From: Pyrobaculum ferrireducens | GTDB taxonomy: Archaea > Thermoproteota > Thermoprotei > Thermoproteales > Thermoproteaceae | Direction of reading: 5' to 3' | Length of the DNA: 64,000 bases | Assembly: GCF_000234805.1 (NCBI RefSeq) | Contig: NC_016645.1 | Span: forward strand, 968,391 to 1,032,390 | In this document: piece by piece, positions 58,562 through 64,000 of the stretch | How the letters are laid out: each line of letters starts with the position of its first letter | Numbering within the stretch: position 1 is the stretch's first letter | Notes under the pieces: model-generated | The model's input: the letters and a program-made list of their open reading frames with translations, nothing else | Database searches by the model: none | What the model was told of the DNA's origin: nothing | Translations under genes and position numbers: made by a program

Positions 58562-59866
58562 ATGGCAACAAGCAGGAGAGATTGGTTAAAGACGGTGGCT
58601 TCTTTCGCGGTGGGTGCGGCCCTGGGCGCCGGAGGCACATACGCCGCGTTGCAGAGTATAAAAACCGCTGTTGAGAAGACGGCGACGCAGACCTCCGCGA
58701 CGGCCGCCAGCCCCACAGAGGCGCCGAAGACGGCGGCGGGCCTCCCGGTGATGCGGATTCACTTCATCTACGTAGGCCCCATCGGCGACTACGGCTGGAC
58801 GCACGCCCATGAACAGGGGAGGAGGTTTCTCCAGAAGACGCTCTGTCCAGACCCCAAGAAGTGGTGTATCGTGGAGACCTCCTACACTGAGAGCGTCCCC
58901 GAGGACCAGGCCTATACCTATATCAAAAGGGCGCTGTCCAACGGCGCGCACATGGTCTTCACCACGTCCTACGGCTTTATGGACGGCACGAAGCAGGCCG
59001 CGTCGGAGTCTCCAGACCGCTTCTTCGCCCACTGCTCAGGCTTCTTCAAGACTCCAGATGAGTGGGCCCGGCTGAGGAACTTCGCCGAGTACTTCATAGA
59101 CCTCTACGAGGCGTATTACCTCAATGGCCTAGTCGCCGGCAGAATGACCAAGACCAACAAACTGGGGTACGTAGCCGCGTTCCCCAAGCTCCCGGAGATT
59201 ATAAGACATATGAACGCCTTTCTAATAGGGGCAAGGGAGGTGAATCCAAACGTCTCAATGGAGGTGGTTGGGATTGGGGAGTGGTACAGCCCGGACAAGG
59301 CGAGGAAGGCGGCTACGTCGCTGATAGAGGCGGGGGCTGACGTCCTCGCATTTACAGAAGACTCGCCCACCGTACTGCAGGTAGCTGAGGAGCAACAGAA
59401 GGCGGGGCGGAAGGTGTGGTCCTTTTCACACTACAGCGACATGTCTCAATACGGGCCCGACGCCCACCTCACCGGGCAGGTGGTTAACTGGGGCCCCCTG
59501 TATCTGGAGATGGCTATAAGGGCGTACCTATCGTGGATATCCGGCGACTTGTCCATCTGGTCTGAGTGGCCTCCCGAGAGGCCGAGGGACTACTGGTGGA
59601 GTATGAAAAACGCCTACGCCGGCTACGACTACAGGAAGAACCCAGCCGATATAATCACGCCGCTGAACCCCGCGGTGCCCGACGACGTAAAGACATACGT
59701 CGAGAAGAGGAGGAGAGAGGTGATTGAGGGGGTATGGGACCCCTTCACAGGCCCCGTCAAGGATATAAGGGGCAATGTGAGGGTGCCCGACAGGTCGAGG
59801 CTCAGCAAAGATGACCTGTACAACATGGACTGGTACGTGGAGGGCTACGTAAAGGAGCCGGCGTAA
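58562..59866 (+). CDS. BMP-family ABC transporter substrate-binding protein, probable Tat substrate
   Basis: 434 residues. The start MATSRRDWLKTVASFAVGAA carries a twin-arginine motif (SRRDWLK) and a hydrophobic stretch, so export of the folded protein by Tat is likely. A Thr/Ala-rich linker leads to the BMP/PnrA domain (FIYVGPIGDYGWTHAHEQG, GAHMVFTTSYGFMDGT, IEAGADVLAFTEDSP). BMP proteins bind nucleosides or related compounds. It overlaps the ATPase gene by one base. Confidence 0.9.
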   Translation: MATSRRDWLKTVASFAVGAALGAGGTYAALQSIKTAVEKTATQTSATAASPTEAPKTAAGLPVMRIHFIYVGPIGDYGWTHAHEQGRRFLQKTLCPDPKKWCIVETSYTESVPEDQAYTYIKRALSNGAHMVFTTSYGFMDGTKQAASESPDRFFAHCSGFFKTPDEWARLRNFAEYFIDLYEAYYLNGLVAGRMTKTNKLGYVAAFPKLPEIIRHMNAFLIGAREVNPNVSMEVVGIGEWYSPDKARKAATSLIEAGADVLAFTEDSPTVLQVAEEQQKAGRKVWSFSHYSDMSQYGPDAHLTGQVVNWGPLYLEMAIRAYLSWISGDLSIWSEWPPERPRDYWWSMKNAYAGYDYRKNPADIITPLNPAVPDDVKTYVEKRRREVIEGVWDPFTGPVKDIRGNVRVPDRSRLSKDDLYNMDWYVEGYVKEPA

Positions 59867-61263
59867 TGGAACTTATTCTACGGGCCACAGGCCTGAGAAA
59901 GGCTTTTCCAGGAGTAGTCGCCCTCGACGGCGTCGACTTCGAAGTTAGACGCGGCGAGGTGCACGGGCTACTGGGCGAAAACGGGGCCGGCAAATCCACC
60001 CTCATCTCTATACTCTACGGCATATACAGACCGGACGGGGGCGAGATTTTTGTAAACGGCCAAAAGACTGTTATACACTCGCCCAGTCACGCGGCGAGGC
60101 TGGGCATAGCGCTCATCTCCCAGCACTTCGCCCTCGTGGAGTCGCTGACGGTGGAGGAGAATTTAAAACTGGCTGGGGTTGACGTGGCGAGGGCCGTGGA
60201 GGTGGGGAGGGGGCTTGGCGTGGAGATCCCCCTGGGTAGGTACGTCGGCGAGCTCACCGTGGGCGAGAGGCAGAGGGTGGAGATAGTCAAGGCCCTGGCC
60301 CGCAACAGCGAGCTACTCCTAATGGACGAGCCCACGGCGCTCCTCAGCCCAAGAGAGGTGAAGTCGCTACTCGGCATCGTGAGGAGGCTCGCCGACATGG
60401 GCAAGGCGGTTGTCTTCGTCACTCACAAGATTAGAGAGGTTGTGGAGGTGGCCGACAGAGTGACGGTGTTGAGAAGAGGTCGGCTGGTGGGGGTTTACGA
60501 AAAGCCCTTCGACGAGGAGGAGCTCCTGAGGGCGATGTTTCAAGGCGTCTCCCCCCGCCGCGTCCACGGCGTCCGCGGCCCCCCGGGGGAGGTTATATAC
60601 CGCGCAGAAGGGCTGAGGGGCAATCGCGTGGCCGACGTGGACATAGAGCTGAGGAGGGGGGAGGTGGTGGCGGTGCTGGGCGTGGCCGGGAACGGGCAGG
60701 AGGAGCTAATGGAGCTCCTCTCCGGCTTCAAAAAGCCGAGAGGCGGGAGGATTTTTATAGACGGGGAGGAGGTCACGGGCAGGCCGTTTAGCTACTTTCT
60801 CAAGAGGGGGGTGGCATATCTGCCGGAGGAGAGGGGGCGGGCCCTCGCCAAGGAGCTTTCTGTGCTAGACAACTTTAAGATTAGGTGTTTCAACAACTGC
60901 GTGAACCTCCTAGAGGAGGCTAGGAAAATCCTCGACATCGACTTCCCCACGCCGGGCTCCAGAGCCGCGGCGCTGTCAGGCGGAAACCAGCAGAAGCTAC
61001 TCCTCGCCAGGGAGGTGTGGCTGAGGAAGCCGCGCATACTGGTGGCGTCCTACCCCACCCGCGGGCTCGATGTGGAGACGGCGGAGAAGTTTTACGACCT
61101 CGTCAGAGCCGCCGTGGCGGGCGGGGCGGTTTTGAGCGTCAAGGATATAGAGGAGGCCGTGGAGAGAGCCGATAGGATATACACCATCTCCCGGGGCCGC
61201 ATCACCGGGGTCTTCACCCCGCCCTTCGACACCGGCGAAATCGCCGAGGCGATGACGCAATGA
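59866..61263 (+). CDS. ABC transporter ATPase with two nucleotide-binding domains (nucleoside/sugar type)
   Basis: 465 residues with two fused ABC domains. Domain 1 is complete: GENGAGKSTLISILYG, LTVGERQRVEIVKALA and LLMDEPTALLSP. Domain 2 has a degenerate Walker A (GVAGNGQEELMELLSG) but a good signature (LSGGNQQKLLLARE), the usual asymmetry of sugar and nucleoside importers. Energises the two permeases encoded next. Confidence 0.95.
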   Translation: MELILRATGLRKAFPGVVALDGVDFEVRRGEVHGLLGENGAGKSTLISILYGIYRPDGGEIFVNGQKTVIHSPSHAARLGIALISQHFALVESLTVEENLKLAGVDVARAVEVGRGLGVEIPLGRYVGELTVGERQRVEIVKALARNSELLLMDEPTALLSPREVKSLLGIVRRLADMGKAVVFVTHKIREVVEVADRVTVLRRGRLVGVYEKPFDEEELLRAMFQGVSPRRVHGVRGPPGEVIYRAEGLRGNRVADVDIELRRGEVVAVLGVAGNGQEELMELLSGFKKPRGGRIFIDGEEVTGRPFSYFLKRGVAYLPEERGRALAKELSVLDNFKIRCFNNCVNLLEEARKILDIDFPTPGSRAAALSGGNQQKLLLAREVWLRKPRILVASYPTRGLDVETAEKFYDLVRAAVAGGAVLSVKDIEEAVERADRIYTISRGRITGVFTPPFDTGEIAEAMTQ

Positions 61264-62222
61264 GGTTAATACAGAGGCCGACCCCCTCGCCGCTCCACTA
61301 CCTATACGCCGCGCTGGGCTCCCTCGCAACGGTTACGGCCATAGTCCTCCTCTTCACCGGAGACGTGGAGAGAGCCGCCGCGGCCTTCACCTCTGTAGAC
61401 ATCAACTACCTAGCCAGAGTCTTCCTAGTCGTCGCGGTGATAAGCCTCTCGGGGGTCTTGTCCTACCGCTCAGGCATATGGAACATCGGCCAGGAGGGGC
61501 AGGCGGTGGTGGGCGCCCTGGCGGCCGTAGCGTCTAGAAACGCCCTGGAGGCCGTGGCGCTGGCGGCGCTTTTCTCAACCCTCTGGATCCTCGCTCCCGC
61601 CGTGCTGAGAGCCACCGCCGAGGTCAACGAGGCCGTCACCACATTTCTACTCTCCCTAGTGGCTATCTACACCGCGCGCTACTTCATAGACGGGCCTCTG
61701 CGAGACCCCGCGAAAAAGGGCTTCGTCGTCACCGTAGAGGCGCCCTACCTAGACCTCCTCGCAGCCGCCGTGATGTACGCTCTCTTGCTAGCGGGAATAG
61801 TTGCGCTGTATAAGACGCGCGCGGGGCTGACCCTGCGCCTGCTAGCCTCGGGCGAAGAGGTGGTGCGCTACGCCGGCAAGTCGCCGAGGGTCTACATCGC
61901 CGCCACTTTGCTACTCAGCGGCGCGGTGGCAGGCGTGGGCGGCGCCGTCGAGATCATGACGAGAGAAGCCGGTAGGTACATGACGCTTCAACAGGTTTCC
62001 ACTGGTTTCGGCCTATTCGGCGTGTCGGCCGCGTGGCTAGGCGGCCTCCACCCCCTGGGCGCCGCCGCCGCGTCTCTCTACATCGCCTGGCTCTACCAAG
62101 TCGCCACAAATCTCAAAGTGATGGGGCTACCCGCGCTTGTGGCCAACGCCCTGGTTGGAAGCGCAATGGCGTGGGGGCTCGCCGGATACGTAATGTACAA
62201 GTACAGGGTGGTATGGCGGTAG
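61260..62222 (+). CDS. ABC transporter permease, first subunit of BMP-type importer
   Basis: 320 residues with about nine helices. VLSYRSGIWNIGQEGQAVVGA and TLRLLASGEEVVRYAGKSPR are typical of the family of nucleoside and simple-sugar permeases. It overlaps the ATPase gene by four bases and the second permease gene by ten. Confidence 0.92.
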   Translation: MRLIQRPTPSPLHYLYAALGSLATVTAIVLLFTGDVERAAAAFTSVDINYLARVFLVVAVISLSGVLSYRSGIWNIGQEGQAVVGALAAVASRNALEAVALAALFSTLWILAPAVLRATAEVNEAVTTFLLSLVAIYTARYFIDGPLRDPAKKGFVVTVEAPYLDLLAAAVMYALLLAGIVALYKTRAGLTLRLLASGEEVVRYAGKSPRVYIAATLLLSGAVAGVGGAVEIMTREAGRYMTLQQVSTGFGLFGVSAAWLGGLHPLGAAAASLYIAWLYQVATNLKVMGLPALVANALVGSAMAWGLAGYVMYKYRVVWR

Positions 62223-63073
62223 ACATAGGCGTTGTACAAGAGGCGCTTAAAGGCGCCGCGCCCATACTCCTCGCCACCCTCGGAGCCGTCATAGGCCAGA
62301 GAGCTGGAGTCCTCAACCTAGGCCTCGAAGGCGTGGTGTACCTATCAGCCGCCGTCGCAACCGCCGCAGGCCCCCCCTGGGGGTGTTTACTCGCAGTCGC
62401 CGTGGGAACTCTCTACAACCTACTATACTACCTACTGGTCAACGACCTCGCACTCAACCAGATACTGATGGGCTTCGCCTTCACCATGATGGCGTATGGA
62501 GTGGGATCACAAATCGCCCGGCCGGCCGTGGGAAAACCCATAGAGAAGCCGTTAGTCCAGGGGGTGGAGATTTACCTAGCCGCGGTGCTCGTCGCCGCGG
62601 CTCTACACCTCCTGCTGAGGACCAGGCTAGGCGTGGCAATTAAAGCCTCCGGAGACGATCCCGCCTCCCTCGACTTAATGGGCGTCGACGTGTACAGAAT
62701 TAGAAAAATCGCAGGCGCGCTGGAGGGCGCACTGGCCTCATCCGCCGGCGCCTACCTCGTGTTGATCTACTACGGAAGCTGGTCAGACCAGCTGGTAATG
62801 GGCTGGGGCACACTCGCAGTAGTCACAGCCATGATATCGCTCTGGAACCCCCTCCTAGCCGCAGGCGCCTCCATAATCCCCTCGCTCTTCATATCACTAG
62901 CCTACACTCTACAGAGACTAACAGAGGCATCTCCACACCTCCTCAACACCGTCCCCTACCTAGCCTCGATAGCCGTGCTGGTGCTAGCCCAGCTGGCGGT
63001 TAGAAAGACCCGGCTAAGAGCCCTGGCGCCCAGATGGCTCGCGCGGCCATACATACGCGAAGAGAGAACGTAG
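62213..63073 (+). CDS. ABC transporter permease, second subunit of BMP-type importer
   Basis: 286 residues from ATG 62213 (an in-frame extension to 62033 lies in the previous gene). About eight helices; GQRAGVLNLGLEGVVYLSAAV and GVAIKASGDDPASLDLMGVDV are family signatures. It completes a four-gene set of binding protein, ATPase and two permeases, ending 38 bases before tRNA-Thr. Confidence 0.92.
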   Translation: MAVDIGVVQEALKGAAPILLATLGAVIGQRAGVLNLGLEGVVYLSAAVATAAGPPWGCLLAVAVGTLYNLLYYLLVNDLALNQILMGFAFTMMAYGVGSQIARPAVGKPIEKPLVQGVEIYLAAVLVAAALHLLLRTRLGVAIKASGDDPASLDLMGVDVYRIRKIAGALEGALASSAGAYLVLIYYGSWSDQLVMGWGTLAVVTAMISLWNPLLAAGASIIPSLFISLAYTLQRLTEASPHLLNTVPYLASIAVLVLAQLAVRKTRLRALAPRWLARPYIREERT

Positions 63074-63110
63074 AAAGACTTAAAAAGTCGTGGGAGATTT
63101 CTGGGGGGAG

Positions 63111-63205
63111 GCCCCGGTAGCTCAGCCCGGTTGGAGCGCCCAGGGGCAAAGCCCCGTGGAAGCCTCGTAAGCGGGAGGTCCCGGGTTCGAATCCCGGCCG
63201 GGGCT
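63111..63205 (+). tRNA. tRNA-Thr (CGT) with a 20-base intron in the anticodon stem
   Basis: Acceptor GCCCCGG pairs with CCGGGGC, discriminator T. The anticodon stem CCC|GC / GCGGG is split by an intron at 63142-63161 (stem GGGGC-AAA-GCCCC) between positions 29 and 30; splice points CC^A and AA^G suit 3-base bulges. Loop CTCGTAA gives anticodon CGT (63166-63168). T arm CCGGG/CCCGG is complete. TATA-like CTTAAAAAGTCG (63079-63090) lies 21-32 bases upstream. CCA is not encoded. Confidence 0.93.
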
Positions 63206-63296
63206 CTAGTAGTTTAACTGGTGGCGTCGGGCACGGCGCCGCGCTTCTCCGTTGGGGCGTACGTGCGTAATGGGGTGTCTGGTGGCTGTGGGATGG

Positions 63297-63310
63297 AAAA
63301 TGTTTTTATA
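63297..63310 (+). promoter_or_regulatory. Promoter of rps8
   Basis: AAAATGTTTTTATA lies 22-35 bases ahead of ATG 63332. It sets the S8 start: a longer in-frame reading from 63221 would enclose this TATA. Confidence 0.5.
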
Positions 63311-63331
63311 GCTGGTCCTTCGTCGGGGACT

Positions 63332-63724
63332 ATGGTGATGCTGGATATCCTGTCTAACGCCTTGATTGAGATAAAGAACGCCGAGGTGGTTGGCAAGAGG
63401 CAGGTGGTGATTTGGCCTGTAAATAAGCTGACGTACTACACCCTCCGTGTTTTGCAGAGGTACGGCTACGTGGGGGAGATTGAGTACATAGACGACGGCA
63501 GGGGCGGCAAGTACATTGTCCAGTTGCTGGGCAAGATAAACGACATCGGGCCGATCAAGCCGAGGTACCCTGTGAAGTACCGCGAGATTGTGCAGTGGGA
63601 GCAGAAGTTCCTCCCGGCGAGGCAGATAGGTCTGCTGATCCTCTCCACGAGCCAGGGCGTTATGTCACACGTAGAGGCTAAGGAGAGGAAAATCGGGGGT
63701 GTCCTCCTCGCCTACGTCTACTAA
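63332..63724 (+). CDS. rps8: Small ribosomal subunit protein uS8
   Basis: 130 residues. [40 protein letters not shown] and the end [18 protein letters not shown] are standard archaeal S8. In most archaea L6 follows S8; here L32e follows directly with its own promoter. Confidence 0.95.
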   Translation: MVMLDILSNALIEIKNAEVVGKRQVVIWPVNKLTYYTLRVLQRYGYVGEIEYIDDGRGGKYIVQLLGKINDIGPIKPRYPVKYREIVQWEQKFLPARQIGLLILSTSQGVMSHVEAKERKIGGVLLAYVY

Positions 63725-63755
63725 AGTTTTAATACTCGGGTAGTCCTGCCTCTTC

Positions 63756-64000
63756 GTGTCTAGGCCAAGGAGAGAGCTTCCCCAGCCTCTTAGGAGGTTG
63801 CTTAGGCTGAGGCAGTTGTTGAAGAGGAAGAAGCCTGACTTCGTTAGAATCGACCAGTGGCGGTATAAGAGGATTGAGGACAGCGGCTGGAGGAATCAGC
63901 GCACGCTCGACAACAAGATAAGGAGGAAGTGGAAGGGCTGGCCGAGGCCTGTGGAGGCTGGGTATAGAAAGCCGGCGGCCGTCAGGGGGCTCCACCCCAG
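63756..64000 (+). CDS. rpl32e: Large ribosomal subunit protein eL32 (partial, cut by window end)
   Basis: 81 complete codons are visible. VSRPRRELPQPLRRLLRLRQ, then KRKKPDFVRIDQWRYKRI and RNQRTLDNKIRRKWKGWPRP, are the L32e family sequences. Starts at GTG, 20-32 bases after AAAGTTTTAATAC (63724-63736). The rest lies beyond the window. Confidence 0.92.
   Translation, partial: MSRPRRELPQPLRRLLRLRQLLKRKKPDFVRIDQWRYKRIEDSGWRNQRTLDNKIRRKWKGWPRPVEAGYRKPAAVRGLHP

Noticed and set aside
1-64000. CRISPR arrays, insertion sequences, rRNA genes
   Set aside because: No regularly spaced direct repeats, transposase motifs or rRNA segments were noticed on reading both strands. Small or decayed elements could still be missed without a search.

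Overview
The window looks like the chromosome of a hyperthermophilic crenarchaeon of the order Thermoproteales, most likely Pyrobaculum or a close relative. The evidence is archaeal-type information genes (rps24e-rps27ae-kae1, rps30e, rps8, rpl32e, Sec61-beta, XPB with Bax1), archaeal PEP carboxylase and PEP synthase, A/T-rich TATA boxes about 25 bases ahead of starts that look leaderless, many GTG/TTG starts, very tight packing, and tRNA genes interrupted by introns at non-canonical positions. The species is inferred and could not be searched.

Layout: 1-285, end of a LivM-type permease. 0.4-5.2 kb, a trpB2-D-E-G-A operon. 5.2-21.6 kb, housekeeping and small genes: anion transporter, TrmO, S30e, DUF401 permease, thymidine kinase, an HTH-10 regulator divergent from an unusual ferredoxin, radical SAM enzymes, the corA/ocd/xpb/bax1 run, S24e-S27ae-Kae1. 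21.7-25.6 kb, PEP synthase, a small MscS-like channel and a TrkA-like protein. 25.7-32.2 kb, a more AT-rich island with a cystathionine-synthase-type PLP enzyme and the four genes for histidine breakdown to glutamate (hutU facing hutG-hutH-hutI); hutI carries a one-base frameshift in an A6 run. 32.3-46.1 kb, about 14 kb of co-oriented genes for a type IV/Tad-like surface appendage: secretion ATPase, platform protein, ParA/TadZ-like ATPase, two class III signal peptide proteins, a coiled-coil membrane stalk, a 1028-residue exported protein and many unknown proteins. 46.1-52 kb, three tRNAs, CBS, Usp, MFS, TauE and Sec61-beta genes. 52.1-55.6 kb, a peptide-type ABC binding protein facing two permease genes. 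56-58.4 kb, an MBL-fold nuclease and PEP carboxylase. 58.5-63.1 kb, a complete BMP/nucleoside-type ABC importer. 63.1-64.0 kb, tRNA-Thr, S8 and the beginning of L32e.

How it fits together: amino-acid and peptide or nucleoside uptake, histidine breakdown to glutamate, PEP synthase and PEP carboxylase suit an organism that uses peptides and runs gluconeogenic and anaplerotic reactions, while keeping tryptophan synthesis. The appendage locus is the least explained and most promising part. No rRNA, CRISPR array or insertion sequence was seen.
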